64,000 bases of DNA from Phycisphaerales bacterium (GCA_016709445.1 JADJMV010000007.1:186001-250000); one strand, 5' to 3'. Shown: positions 47,030-56,437, counted from the first letter of the stretch. The notes: generated from the sequence alone by a model not told the origin. Numbers and translations are program-made.

Positions 47030-48022
47030 TCAACCAGCCCAGCGGGCGTGCAATACCCCTGGTTCGGGCGGATCCGGCGGCTCTCCAACCCCCGCGTGGG
47101 TCAGCAACTCGCGAAACTCCTCGGGCCCAACCCGATCGATTTCCACGATGGATGCCACCGAGGGCTCGCGCTCTTCGCCGTCGAACAGCGCGTCGGCCGC
47201 CTCCCGCCCCAACTCCTCCGCCTCGCGGAGCGTGCCCGCCCGGAGCAGGATCTCGATATACCGCACCAGGGGCTCCTGCTCGTATTCGGCCCGGGCAAGC
47301 AGGTGCCAGTCGGTCAGTCCGAGTTCCCGGCCCTCGTCGTCCGCATTGGTATCCGGATCCACATTGAGGATGAGCTGCCACTCGTCCCGGATCGTCTCGA
47401 CGATCTCCTCAAAGTCGAGGACATCCTCCTCCTCCGGGCTGGCCAGCAGCACCGATCGGTGCTCGTGGACCGCGGCGTCGGCACCGGCCGGCTCTGGGAC
47501 CTCCTCGAGGTCGAAGGCCTTGAGCACCCGTTCCACCCGGTCGCGGTCATCGACCGTGCACCGCAGGGTGACAATCTTGTGCTCGTCCACGAACAGATAG
47601 ATGAATGGCTCGTCGCTCATCGCGCCGAAACCGACCAGGCCGTCTTCCAGGAAAAACGCCCGGAACCGGCGGACGGCGTCCGTCAGGCGGTCCAGGCCGA
47701 GCAGCTCGTACGACACGTACGGGTCCACCTCGCGGTAGGCGTCGCGCCCGAGGACATCGAGGATGGGGTACACCCGGCCCGGCAGCAGCGTGAGCAGGTG
47801 CCGCACCAGGGCCTCCACCCGGTCGGCCGTAATCACGATGTCGAGGACGTACCGATCCGGCCACTCCTCCCACTCGCCCTCATTGTCCCCGTCCGCGGCC
47901 TCGAACTCGATGCTGTATCCCTGGATTGGGACCATGTCTTCCACCGGGTAGGTCCCCAATGGGAAGGCGACATCCCCGATGCGGTGGCGGGTGAGTTCGG
48001 GATCGACCTTGCAGGTCACCAT
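47030..48022 (-). CDS. Conserved hypothetical protein, 330 aa
   Basis: A soluble protein rich in Asp/Glu. It alternates strand and helix segments (VLDIVITADRVEALVRHLLTLLPGRVYPILDVLGRD) without transmembrane segments or known catalytic motifs. ATG 48022 is preceded by TAGAGT at 10 nt. It lies divergently next to coaX with 58 nt between starts. I do not recognise the family and do not assign a role. Confidence 0.65.
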   Translation of the reverse strand: MVTCKVDPELTRHRIGDVAFPLGTYPVEDMVPIQGYSIEFEAADGDNEGEWEEWPDRYVLDIVITADRVEALVRHLLTLLPGRVYPILDVLGRDAYREVDPYVSYELLGLDRLTDAVRRFRAFFLEDGLVGFGAMSDEPFIYLFVDEHKIVTLRCTVDDRDRVERVLKAFDLEEVPEPAGADAAVHEHRSVLLASPEEEDVLDFEEIVETIRDEWQLILNVDPDTNADDEGRELGLTDWHLLARAEYEQEPLVRYIEILLRAGTLREAEELGREAADALFDGEEREPSVASIVEIDRVGPEEFRELLTHAGVGEPPDPPEPGVLHARWAG

Positions 48023-48080
48023 GCGTGGCCAGACTCTAGCTTCAACGCACTCCCGGGCACGGAGGCTCTACGCTTTCCCT

Positions 48081-48866
48081 GTGCCCGAACTCCCCCCATC
48101 GTCCCACAGCGTCCTCGCCGTCGCCCTTGGCAACACCAGGGCCCGCTGGGCGGCCTTCCGCGCCCGCGAGATGGGCCACGCCCACGCCGAGCCTTTCGAA
48201 CTGGCCACCCCCCAGATTCTCCAGGCCCTGGAAGAGGCGGCCCCCGACCTCGTCGCCATCGCCTCGGTGAATGAGCCGGCGGCGGGCGCCCTCGAGGCCG
48301 CGATCCGCGACGCCGGCATCCCCGTGGTCCGGGTGGGTCGAGATTGTCTGCCCCCCCTCAACCACACCCTGGATGATGCCTCGACCCTTGGCGTCGACCG
48401 GGCACTGGACGCGGTGGCGGCGTTCAGTCTCGTGGAGTCGGCGTGCGTCGTGGTCGATGCGGGGACCGCCATCACGGTCGATTTCATCGACGGGCAAGGG
48501 ACTTTCCATGGCGGGGCCATCGCTCCCGGCCTGAACATGATGCTCCGGGCACTGCACGAGCACACGGCGGCGCTTCCCGAGATTCGCTTCGAGCCCCAGG
48601 ATCTGGCCCGCGGCCCCTTCGGCAAGGACACCCGGCACGCGATGCAACTGGGGGTCGTGGCGGGCGCGGTGGGCATGGTGCGTCAACTCGTCGAGCGGTA
48701 TGCGGAGCACTACGAGGCCTACCCGCGTGTCATCGCGACCGGAGGAGACGCGCCGGCGCTGTTCGACGACGACGGACTGGTTGAGCGAATCATCCCTGAT
48801 CTGCAGCTCATCGGCATCCAGCGCACCATCGAGCACGCCCTCCGCGAAGGTGATGAAGAGGCATGA
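48081..48866 (+). CDS. coaX: Type III pantothenate kinase
   Basis: Phosphorylates pantothenate in coenzyme A synthesis. The 261-residue ASKHA-fold kinase has the N-terminal phosphate loop VALGNTRARWAAF, TLGVDRALDAVAAF (GxDR motif), VVDAGTAITVDF and GGAIAPGLNMMLRAL. The start is GTG 48081, with TACGCT 6 nt upstream. Its TGA overlaps the next gene's ATG. Confidence 0.93.
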   Translation: MPELPPSSHSVLAVALGNTRARWAAFRAREMGHAHAEPFELATPQILQALEEAAPDLVAIASVNEPAAGALEAAIRDAGIPVVRVGRDCLPPLNHTLDDASTLGVDRALDAVAAFSLVESACVVVDAGTAITVDFIDGQGTFHGGAIAPGLNMMLRALHEHTAALPEIRFEPQDLARGPFGKDTRHAMQLGVVAGAVGMVRQLVERYAEHYEAYPRVIATGGDAPALFDDDGLVERIIPDLQLIGIQRTIEHALREGDEEA

Positions 48867-49861
48867 GCGGCCCCGCTCTCGACGCGGTCTGGAGGCTCCA
48901 GACCGCGCCCTGGCTCCCTGGAGCGCTCGCGATATTCCAGATCCGTGGGGACGTCTCTGGCGCGCTCGCCCGGCTCGGTCTCCGGGAGGTTGCTCCCGGG
49001 GCGATCGCGCTGAGGACTTTGCCGGGGGTCGATACCGGGATCCTCGCCAGGGTCTCTCAGGATTTGGCCCTGATCACGATCCATGGCGGCGCGGAGGTCA
49101 TCCGTCGGATGAGCGCGGCCCTCGGCGGCGCGGGGTTGGCGCCCGACCGGTGGGATGAACCTCTGGCCCGGTTCCCCGAGGCAGGCTCCTCGTTCCGCGC
49201 TGCCGTGCTCGACGCGTTGACCCGGGCTGCCAGCCCCCGCGCCGTCGACCTCCTCCTCGATCAGCCCCGGCGGTGGGCGGCGGCGGGGCAGCCAGAACCG
49301 GCCGCCGAGGTCGCCGCGCCAGACATGGAGCACTCGTCGCTGCTGCAGCGACTGATTGTGCCGCCGCTCGTCATCGCGCTCGGGGCGTCGAACATCGGCA
49401 AGTCGACCCTGCTGAACCGTCTGGCCGGCCGGGGTGTGGCGATCGTGGCCGACGAACCGGGGACGACCCGCGACCACGTCGGCGCCCTCGTGGATCTGGA
49501 CGGGCTCGTGGTGCGGTTTATGGATACTCCGGGACTCCGGCCCGACGCGCGCCCGCCCGAGCGAGCGGCGCTGGCGGCGGCGCTGCAATTGCTTGAGCAG
49601 GCCGACCTCATCCTGTTGCTGGGCGATGTCTTCCACCCGCTCCCCGAGGTGGATGCGACCCAGCGCTCGGCCCGGTCGGTGTTGCGTGTCGCGATCCGGG
49701 CAGACCTTGGCCTCCCGGAGTGGGCCGCCGACGAGGTCGTCTCTGCGGTGACCGGGGCGGGCGTGGAGGCGCTGACCCGTCGGGTCCGCCGGCTACTTGT
49801 CCCCGATGCGGTCCTCGAGGCCGAGACCCCCTGGCGTTTCTGGTCCGCGCCCGGGTCCTAG
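48863..49861 (+). CDS. Reduced MnmE/TrmE-like GTPase
   Basis: A 332-residue protein. The N-terminal part resembles the MnmE tetrahydrofolate-binding domain (LAIFQIRGDVSGALARL and LALITIHGGAEVIRRM), followed by a GTPase core with G1 GASNIGKSTLLNRL, G2 GTTRDHVG and G3 MDTPGLR. Canonical MnmE is about 450 residues and ends in C-(I/L/V)-G-K; here the helical middle is reduced and no C-terminal Cys motif exists. The N/TKxD G4 motif is not obvious. Together with MnmG at 30131 it could be the tRNA modification partner or a divergent paralogue. Overlaps coaX. Confidence 0.7.
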   Translation: MSGPALDAVWRLQTAPWLPGALAIFQIRGDVSGALARLGLREVAPGAIALRTLPGVDTGILARVSQDLALITIHGGAEVIRRMSAALGGAGLAPDRWDEPLARFPEAGSSFRAAVLDALTRAASPRAVDLLLDQPRRWAAAGQPEPAAEVAAPDMEHSSLLQRLIVPPLVIALGASNIGKSTLLNRLAGRGVAIVADEPGTTRDHVGALVDLDGLVVRFMDTPGLRPDARPPERAALAAALQLLEQADLILLLGDVFHPLPEVDATQRSARSVLRVAIRADLGLPEWAADEVVSAVTGAGVEALTRRVRRLLVPDAVLEAETPWRFWSAPGS

Positions 49862-49941
49862 ACTCCGGGCCGGATTTGAGCCGGCGTATACCGAACGAAT
49901 CGATAACGATCGGACCCCGGTGTCCGGCGGAGCGACACGGC

Positions 49942-50943
49942 ATGGTTGAGGACACTCGGCTCCAACAGATCAAGGAAGGCGCGGGGCTCGAAGAGTCTCG
50001 GCTCAACGTCGAGTTCATCGAGTTCCTGCGGAAGTGGAGCACGCCGGTGCTCCTGGTGTTGGCGCTGATCTCTTTGGGCTACTTCGCGTGGAACAAGCAG
50101 AAAGAGGCGAGGGCCGCGCGGGTTGACGACGCGTTCGCTCAGCTCAATCAGTCGACCGAGACCGCCTCGCCCTCCCCCGACGCGCTCAAGCGCATCGCCG
50201 AGGACTTCAAGAACGTGCGCGGCGTGCAGATCATGGCGACCCTGGCGGCTGCGGACGAATATCTCCGCTCCGTGCAGCGCGGCGTGAAGCCCGGTGCGAC
50301 CATCAACCAGCAGGGTGAGGCGGAGAACGCCGACGACATTCTCACCGACGAGGATCGCACGCGGTTTCTCGGCGAGGCCGAGTCATTGTACAAGGAGGTC
50401 TACGGCCTCACCGATGGCAGGCCGGGATTGGCCATCCACCGGCTGAGCGCGCTGTATGGCCTCGCGGCGGTTTCCGAGTCGCGGAAGGACGCCACGGCCG
50501 CGAAGAACATGCTCGATCAGGCCGCGACCCTGGCCAACAACAACGGTTTCCTGGAGCAGGCGGCGATCATCCAGGCCCGCCTCTCGGCCCTCAACTCGAT
50601 CGACAAGCCGGTCACGATCTACGCCAAGGCCGACCTGCCAGAGATTCCCGCCCTCAAGCCCCCGGAGCCGGAGGCGCCGGCGGTGAATCCGGAGGACCAG
50701 ACGGTCGGCCCGGTTCCGGCGCAGGAAGGTGGGGCGCCGCCCGCGACCTCCGACGAATCGGCGCCGGCCTCGGGCAGCGATGGGAATCCCCGCCGGCGGC
50801 CGGCGGAGACGCGCAGCAGTCCGGTGGCGACGGCTCGAGCGGCACCTCCGGCGAGGGGGGCTCTGGCGGCGGGCGATGAGCGAGGGCCGGCGGGAGCGGG
50901 CAGCCCCGGGCGACGAAACGGTGCACGCCTCGGTCGGCGATGA
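49942..50943 (+). CDS. TPR-like inner-membrane protein, probable C-terminal frameshift
   Basis: The protein has a short cytoplasmic N-terminus, one membrane segment (STPVLLVLALISLGYFAW) and a TPR-like helical domain (e.g. LAIHRLSALYGLAAVSESR, AATLANNNGFLEQAAIIQARLSAL). This resembles YfgM-type tetratricopeptide proteins. As read, the frame ends at 50943 in an Arg-rich tail. A shift near 50785-50800 gives a Gly/Ser-rich tail ending at a TGA (50877-50879) that overlaps the rluD ATG as ATGA. That alternative is the more natural 3' end. Confidence 0.7.
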   Translation: MVEDTRLQQIKEGAGLEESRLNVEFIEFLRKWSTPVLLVLALISLGYFAWNKQKEARAARVDDAFAQLNQSTETASPSPDALKRIAEDFKNVRGVQIMATLAAADEYLRSVQRGVKPGATINQQGEAENADDILTDEDRTRFLGEAESLYKEVYGLTDGRPGLAIHRLSALYGLAAVSESRKDATAAKNMLDQAATLANNNGFLEQAAIIQARLSALNSIDKPVTIYAKADLPEIPALKPPEPEAPAVNPEDQTVGPVPAQEGGAPPATSDESAPASGSDGNPRRRPAETRSSPVATARAAPPARGALAAGDERGPAGAGSPGRRNGARLGRR

Positions 50944-52084
50944 TCTGCTGCTCCCCGGCGGCAAGGTTGATCCCGAGGCCATCCAGCGTGCGATCGAGCA
51001 GGCGCGTGCCCGCGGGGCCGAGTCCGGCGATGGGAGCGCGGACGAGAGCCTGCCTCGCGTGACCTTCACGCTGCAGCGCGATCTCGACACGCGGCTCGAC
51101 AAGTATCTCACCAGCCGCGTGACCTTCATGAGCCGCACGCAGCTGCAGAAGCTCATCGAATCGGGCGGCGTGACGGTCAACGACCGGCCCGCAAAGCCCT
51201 CGACGCGCCTGGCCTCCGGCGATCGCGTGGAGGTGGTGGTGCCACCCCCGCCAGACAAGGGGATCCGGCCGGAAGATATCCCGCTTGACGTGCTCTACGA
51301 GGACGGGCACCTGATCGTGCTGAACAAGCGCCCGGGCATCATTGTGCACCCGGCGCGGTCCGAGCTGTCGGGCACGATGATCAACGCCCTGGCGTGGCAC
51401 TTCCGGCACGTTTCGGGGGGAGCGCTCTCCGCCGTGGGCGAGGAGTTCGCGCGTCCCGGCGTCGTGCACCGACTCGACCGTGACACCACGGGGTGCATCG
51501 TCTTCGCGAAGGACGACCAGGCGCACTGGAAGCTCGGGCGGCAATTCGAGCTGAGGACGGTGGACAAGCGGTATCTCGCCGTGGTGCAGGGGCATGTCGA
51601 GCCCGACGTGCAGGTGATCGATCTCCCGACCGGGCCGCACCCTTCCCGGGAGAAGGGCTACCGGGAGAAGTACGTCGTCCGGCACGACGACCTCGGCAAG
51701 CCGAGCGTGACGATCTGCCGGGTGCGCGAGCGGTACACGCTCCCCGAACTCACCCCGACCGGCCGGTTTACCCTGGTCGAACTGGAGCTCAAGACCGGGC
51801 GGACGCACCAGATCCGGGTGCACATGAGCTTCAATGGCTGGCCGATCGTCGGCGACGACATGTATGGCGGCAGGCCCTTCGAGCTGGCGGGTGGGGAACG
51901 CATCGAGCGGCAGATGCTCCACGCCGGGCTGCTCGCCTTCGAGCACCCGATCACCCGCGAGCCGAGGGTCTTCACCGCGCCGCTCCCGGCCGACATGCAC
52001 GCGCTCCTCGCGGCCCTTCGCCTCGGGGTGACCCACCCCGTGCATGTGGAGGGCGTCGCTCCTCTGGCGAGATTTGGGCTTTAG
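50876..52084 (+). CDS. Pseudouridine synthase, RluD/RluA family
   Basis: A 402-residue 23S rRNA (or tRNA) uridine isomerase. The N-terminal S4 domain is TRLDKYLTSRVTFMSRTQLQKLIESGGVTVND. The catalytic Asp is in HRLDRDTTGCIVFAK, followed by KRYLAVVQGHV and KTGRTHQIRVHMSFNGWPIVGDDMYGG. An N-terminal extension of about 60 residues precedes the S4 domain. ATG 50876 overlaps the expected stop of the preceding gene. Which uridine is modified cannot be told. Confidence 0.92.
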   Translation: MSEGRRERAAPGDETVHASVGDDLLLPGGKVDPEAIQRAIEQARARGAESGDGSADESLPRVTFTLQRDLDTRLDKYLTSRVTFMSRTQLQKLIESGGVTVNDRPAKPSTRLASGDRVEVVVPPPPDKGIRPEDIPLDVLYEDGHLIVLNKRPGIIVHPARSELSGTMINALAWHFRHVSGGALSAVGEEFARPGVVHRLDRDTTGCIVFAKDDQAHWKLGRQFELRTVDKRYLAVVQGHVEPDVQVIDLPTGPHPSREKGYREKYVVRHDDLGKPSVTICRVRERYTLPELTPTGRFTLVELELKTGRTHQIRVHMSFNGWPIVGDDMYGGRPFELAGGERIERQMLHAGLLAFEHPITREPRVFTAPLPADMHALLAALRLGVTHPVHVEGVAPLARFGL

Positions 52085-52182
52085 ATTCGCGCTGGAGGGG
52101 CCTACCGCCCCCGGCGCTGAAACGGAACCGGCCCGCGGGCCAATAATGGGCGGGTTCACTCACCGCTTCGGGGAGGGTCAGC

Positions 52183-53172
52183 GTGGGCGATGCGATCATT
52201 ATCGAAGGGGTGACCAAGACATTTGGTCCCAAGGTGGCGGTTCGCGACATGCACCTGCGGGTGCCGGATGGGGGGCTCTACGGCTTCATCGGGCCCAACG
52301 GGGCGGGCAAGACAACGACGATCCGCATGATCATGTCGATCCTCTTCCCCGACGCGGGCCGGCTGAGCGTGCTGGGGAAATCCTCGGCTGTCGAGAGCAA
52401 GGACCAGATCGGCTACCTGCCCGAAGAGCGGGGGGTCTACAAGAAGATGCGCGTCGGCGCTTTCCTGAGATTCATGGGCCGCCTCAAGGGGGTGGACGGC
52501 CCCGACGTCGATCGGCGCGTCCGCGACTGGCTGGAGCGCGTCAGCCTGGCCGACTGCTACAAGAAGCGGTGCGACGAGCTGAGCAAGGGCATGCAGCAGA
52601 AGGTCCAGTTCATTGCATCGGTGCTCCACGAGCCCCAGCTCATCATCCTCGACGAGCCGTTCAGCGGGCTGGACCCCGTCAACATGCGCCTCCTGCGAGA
52701 CCTCATCCTCGAACAGCACAACGCGGGGCGCACGGTGATCTTCTCCACCCACGTGATGCACCAGGCCGAGCAGCTCTGCGACCACATCGTCATGATTAAT
52801 CAGGGCGCCAAGGTGCTCGACGCGACCCTCGAAGAGATCCGCGCCAGGCACGATCCCCGCACCATCGTCTTCGAGCCCGCGAACGCCGCGGGTGCCGACG
52901 CCGTCGCCTCGATCCCCGGCGTGCGCGCCGTCTCCCACCTCGGCGGCCTCCACGAGGTCTCGCTCGAGGAGGGCGTGAACCCGTCCGATGTGATGCGCCG
53001 CATCGTCGAGACCCTCCCCATCATCCGCGTCGAGCTCCGCCGCCCGACCCTCGAGGACGTCTTCATCGAGATCGTCCAGCGGGGCGATGGCGTGCCCGCC
53101 GGCGTCGACGAATCCCAGCTCCGCGCGGCCCTCCGCGACGGCGCCGCTCAGACCGCAGGAGCCGCACAATGA
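52183..53172 (+). CDS. ABC-2 transporter ATP-binding protein (NatA-like)
   Basis: A 329-residue ATPase: Walker A FIGPNGAGKTTTIRM, signature ELSKGMQQKVQFIAS, Walker B LIILDEPFSGLDP, H-loop IFSTHVMHQ. A C-terminal extension of about 100 residues (from ANAAGADAVASIPGV) is typical of NatA-type exporter ATPases. GTG 52183 has GGGAGGGT upstream. Its stop overlaps the permease start as ATGA, so the two form one export system. Confidence 0.92.
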   Translation: MGDAIIIEGVTKTFGPKVAVRDMHLRVPDGGLYGFIGPNGAGKTTTIRMIMSILFPDAGRLSVLGKSSAVESKDQIGYLPEERGVYKKMRVGAFLRFMGRLKGVDGPDVDRRVRDWLERVSLADCYKKRCDELSKGMQQKVQFIASVLHEPQLIILDEPFSGLDPVNMRLLRDLILEQHNAGRTVIFSTHVMHQAEQLCDHIVMINQGAKVLDATLEEIRARHDPRTIVFEPANAAGADAVASIPGVRAVSHLGGLHEVSLEEGVNPSDVMRRIVETLPIIRVELRRPTLEDVFIEIVQRGDGVPAGVDESQLRAALRDGAAQTAGAAQ

Positions 53173-54569
53173 TCGCCAAGGTCGTCGCCGTCGCGTGGCG
53201 TGAGTTCTCCTCCACCGTCCTCACCAAGGCGTTCGTCATCGGGGCGTTCATCATCCCCGGCCTCGCTGCCGCGGCTATCCCGCTCATCGTCAAGTTCACC
53301 AACCAGGCCAAGGCCCCGGTCCTCGCGGGGACGGTCGCGGTGATCGATCACTCCGGCTCGCTCGCCGACCGGATCCGCGAGCAGCTCTCCCCCGAGGGGC
53401 TTGCCCGCCAGGCGGCCGAGGGCAGCGCCGAGATCCAGAAGCACCTCGCCGAGCTGGGCGGCGGGGATGTCTCGAACTACATGAATGATCCGATGGTGCA
53501 GGGGATGATCGCCCAGGCCTTCGGCCAGCCCCCGAATCTCAGCGTCGAGGTGCTCCCGGCCGAGACCGAGCCCGAGTCGGTCCAGTCCCGGCTCAAGCCC
53601 GTCGAGGCCGACAAGCCCGACGCCCTGCTCGCGCTCGCCGTCATCGCGCCAGACGCCGTTGACAAGGCCGAGGGCGCGGAGGAGTTCGGCGGCTACCAGC
53701 TTTTCGTCCGGGGGAAGACCGACGACCGAAATATCGATCACATCCGGACCGGCGTCCGGCGCGCCATCCTCGACAAGCGCTACGCGGAGGCCGGGGTGGA
53801 TGGCAAGCAGCTCTCCGCCCTGACCACCGTCGCCTCGGGCCGGCCCCAGGAGATCACCGACTCGGGCGAGGCCCGATCGTCAACCGCCGAGCTCAACATC
53901 ATGCTGCCCTTCGGCTTCATGATCCTGCTGATGATGTCGGTGATGGTTGGGGGGCAGTACCTGCTCACGACGACCATCGAAGAGAAGTCCAGCCGCGTCG
54001 TCGAGGTCCTGCTCAGCGCCGTCTCGCCCATGCAGCTCATGACAGGGAAGATCATCGGCCAGATGGTCGTCGGCCTCGTGCTGCTCAGCGTCTATGCCAG
54101 CGTCGGCGCCGCCACGCTCTCGGCATTCGCGCTGCTGGACCTGCTCTCGATCGACAAGATCATCTTCATGCTGATCTACTTCGTCCTGGCCTATTTCATC
54201 ATCGCCTCGCTCATGGCCGCCATCGGCTCCTCTGTCAACGAGCTCCGCGAGGCTCAGTCCCTCATGGGCCCCGTGATGATGGTGATCATGCTGCCCTACT
54301 TCTTCTGGCTTCCCATCAGCCGCGACCCCAACTCGACGCTCTCGCTGGTGCTGAGCATGACGCCTCCCATGTCGCCCTTCGCCATGATGGTCCGCATCAC
54401 CAGCACCGAGCCGCCGCCGATGTGGCAGATCCTGCTCTCGATCGGCCTCACCGCCGCGGCCGCGTACCTGTGCGTCTGGCTGGCCGCCAAGGTCTTCCGC
54501 GTCGGGCTGCTCATGTACGGCAAGCCGCCGAACTTTAAGACCCTGATCCGCTGGGTCCGCATGGCCTGA
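53169..54569 (+). CDS. ABC-2 transporter permease (NatB-like)
   Basis: A 466-residue membrane protein. One N-terminal span (AFVIGAFIIPGLAAAAIPLIV) is followed by an extracytoplasmic domain of about 200 residues, then five or six spans near the C-terminus (LPFGFMILLMMSVMVGG, VVGLVLLSVYASVGAATLSAF, IIFMLIYFVLAYFIIASLM, VMMVIMLPYFFWLPIS, ILLSIGLTAAAAYLCVWLAA). This topology matches NatB/YhaP exporters of sodium or antimicrobial compounds. The substrate is not defined by sequence. Confidence 0.88.
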   Translation: MIAKVVAVAWREFSSTVLTKAFVIGAFIIPGLAAAAIPLIVKFTNQAKAPVLAGTVAVIDHSGSLADRIREQLSPEGLARQAAEGSAEIQKHLAELGGGDVSNYMNDPMVQGMIAQAFGQPPNLSVEVLPAETEPESVQSRLKPVEADKPDALLALAVIAPDAVDKAEGAEEFGGYQLFVRGKTDDRNIDHIRTGVRRAILDKRYAEAGVDGKQLSALTTVASGRPQEITDSGEARSSTAELNIMLPFGFMILLMMSVMVGGQYLLTTTIEEKSSRVVEVLLSAVSPMQLMTGKIIGQMVVGLVLLSVYASVGAATLSAFALLDLLSIDKIIFMLIYFVLAYFIIASLMAAIGSSVNELREAQSLMGPVMMVIMLPYFFWLPISRDPNSTLSLVLSMTPPMSPFAMMVRITSTEPPPMWQILLSIGLTAAAAYLCVWLAAKVFRVGLLMYGKPPNFKTLIRWVRMA

Positions 54570-54588
54570 TCGGGGGTCCTCGCGGGCG

Positions 54589-55314
54589 TCAGCCCGCGAG
54601 GGCGGCCCTGATCTCGCGGAGCACCTCCGTGTGGCCGGGGCCTAGGCCCGCCCCCGCCCGCTCTTGGGCGTGCTCGTCACCCAGCCCCGCGCCCCGCGAG
54701 GTCATGGCCCGGTGCATGATCAGGTCGCGCAGCTCCGCCGCCGCCTCGACCCCCTCCAGCAGGCCGTTGTGCCCACCGAGCGATTGGTGACCGTGCGGGC
54801 CCGCCGCTCCGCCGCCCCCCGCGGTCTGGATCGTGACATCCGCGATGCCGAAATGCCGCTGCAGCGGGCCCTGGCGGACCTCGACGTTCTGCACGTTCTC
54901 GAACGTGATGGTGTTCTCCCGGAGCATCCAGACGCCCCGCCGGATCCGCACGCTGCGCTCGGTGATGATGTACCAGGTCGTGTCGTACCGCACGTGCAGG
55001 GCCGCGTAGGCGAAGATGTCGGGGATGATCGCGACGCCCCAGAAGAGCGGCGCCGTTAGAAGCCCCGCCAGCGGGCTGATGACCAGCAGCACGACCCACA
55101 GCCCGATGATTCCGACATCGATCAGGAGCAGCAGGATCCAGAACTTGAACTTGAGGTACCGAAGGAATCCCGGCGAGGGCTTCACGGAACGCAGCACACT
55201 CCCGCCTCCCGGGGGCACGCCGGGCGCGTCTCCCGGCACACGCAGCCAACGCACAAGGATGCCCCAGAGCCCGCGGTACACCCATGCTGTCGCCCGTTCT
55301 GACGCGCCGCTCAC
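54589..55314 (-). CDS. Membrane-anchored bacterial PH-domain protein (YdbT-like)
   Basis: A 241-residue protein. A hydrophobic N-terminal pair (FWILLLLIDVGIIGLWVVLLVI and LLTAPLFWGVAIIPDIFAY) precedes a PH-like beta domain (YDTTWYIITERSVRIRRGVWMLRENTITFENVQNVEVRQGPLQRHFGIADVTIQTAG), the DUF304 signature. The next gene upstream on the same strand is a related protein, overlapping by 4 nt, so they are probably a heteromeric pair. Function in membrane homeostasis is inferred only. Confidence 0.85.
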   Translation of the reverse strand: MSGASERATAWVYRGLWGILVRWLRVPGDAPGVPPGGGSVLRSVKPSPGFLRYLKFKFWILLLLIDVGIIGLWVVLLVISPLAGLLTAPLFWGVAIIPDIFAYAALHVRYDTTWYIITERSVRIRRGVWMLRENTITFENVQNVEVRQGPLQRHFGIADVTIQTAGGGGAAGPHGHQSLGGHNGLLEGVEAAAELRDLIMHRAMTSRGAGLGDEHAQERAGAGLGPGHTEVLREIRAALAG

Positions 55315-55877
55315 GGCCGCCCCCCCTCGGCGCCCGCCGCCTCGAGCATGCGCACGCGCTCGCGCAGTCCGAGCACGCCGTCGCGGATATCGGTGAGCAG
55401 CGCGAGCAATTCGTCATCGCCGCTCCCCTCGCTCTCGCCATCGTGGTGCTCGTCCTTGGCCCCGCGCATCCTGGCGTAGAGAAAGTCACGCAGCCCCTCG
55501 GCGTCGAGCACGCCCTCGATCGTCATCTCCGGTGTCGCATTGCCCGAGGCGGTCTGCACCGCCACGCTCGCGAGGCCGAGCCACCGCTGGATCAGCCCCC
55601 GGGTGACGTGGATGTCCTGGATCCGGCGGTAGGTGAGGTTGATCTCGCGCTTGAACAGGACCCCCCAGGCCATCCACACGCCCTCCTCATCGAACCGGTA
55701 TCGGAGCGTGGAGTAACGGAAGTACTGCATCACCCACACCAGGGGGAACGCCGGGCCCGCGCAGATCGCGACGATCGTGTAGTACTTCATGAGCACCGGA
55801 TCGGGCCGCTCGACGTCCCGCGCGTCGAAGGCCTTCACGGGCGTGAATTCTGCCTGGTGCATCGTTGGCTCCGTCAC
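55311..55877 (-). CDS. Membrane-anchored bacterial PH-domain protein (YdbS-like)
   Basis: A 188-residue protein. Two membrane segments (YYTIVAICAGPAFPLVWVMQYF region) precede the PH-like sequence YRFDEEGVWMAWGVLFKREINLTYRRIQDIHVTRGLIQRWLGLASVAVQTASG, matching the neighbouring gene. A C-terminal coiled-coil tail (LLALLTDIRDGVLGLRERVRMLE) may mediate pairing. ATG at 55877 or the Met five residues on. It is the first gene of the pair. Confidence 0.85.
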   Translation of the reverse strand: MTEPTMHQAEFTPVKAFDARDVERPDPVLMKYYTIVAICAGPAFPLVWVMQYFRYSTLRYRFDEEGVWMAWGVLFKREINLTYRRIQDIHVTRGLIQRWLGLASVAVQTASGNATPEMTIEGVLDAEGLRDFLYARMRGAKDEHHDGESEGSGDDELLALLTDIRDGVLGLRERVRMLEAAGAEGGRP

Positions 55878-56005
55878 AGACGTGGGGGCTCCCCGCGGGG
55901 CCGCACCGTCCGATACGTGACAGGCTACCAGCTATCGGACGCCTGGTCGGGGTGCTGTGCCGGTCGTGAGAATCCGGTTGGCTCGACAGCCGGCCTTTCC
56001 GTGGC

Positions 56006-56434
56006 GTGGTCGCCCGCGATGGTCGATATCGCGCGGCCGTGGAACGCATCCAACTCTCAGCCGTGAACCTGTTGGCGGTCCGCGACGACGAGGTCGCGGC
56101 GAATCGACGCCGGCCGGGGCGTGTGCGCTGCGAACGGCTGCGCTGCTCGAACGGGACGGTGTTGGATCTCTCGCGGACTGGGGCGCGAATTCGAGTTCGT
56201 TCTCTGTTTGCTCCGAGGGCGGGGCAGAAGCGGGCACTCGTCTTCCAGACGGTCATGGGCAAGAGCCTGCCCTTCCCATGTCGGGTCGTGTGGGTTGCCA
56301 GGCGCGGCGCCCTCCTCCACGAGGTCGGCGTCGAGTTCCACGGGCTCACCGATTCCCTGCAGCGGCAACTCGTCGAGATTGGCCGTGTCCACGGTCAGAG
56401 CACCATGATCAACGCCGACGAACGCGTCGCGTAG
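56006..56434 (+). CDS. PilZ-domain protein
   Basis: A protein of about 142 residues. The PilZ c-di-GMP-binding signature is present in shortened form: NRRRPGRVRCERLRC, then LDLSRTGARIRVRSL, with LLHEVGVEFHGL near the C-terminus. Such proteins bind c-di-GMP and act in motility or polysaccharide control. The start is uncertain (GTG 56006, no clear Shine-Dalgarno). It lies alone between divergent/convergent genes. Confidence 0.75.
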   Translation: MVARDGRYRAAVERIQLSAVNLLAVRDDEVAANRRRPGRVRCERLRCSNGTVLDLSRTGARIRVRSLFAPRAGQKRALVFQTVMGKSLPFPCRVVWVARRGALLHEVGVEFHGLTDSLQRQLVEIGRVHGQSTMINADERVA

Positions 56435-56437
56435 ACC

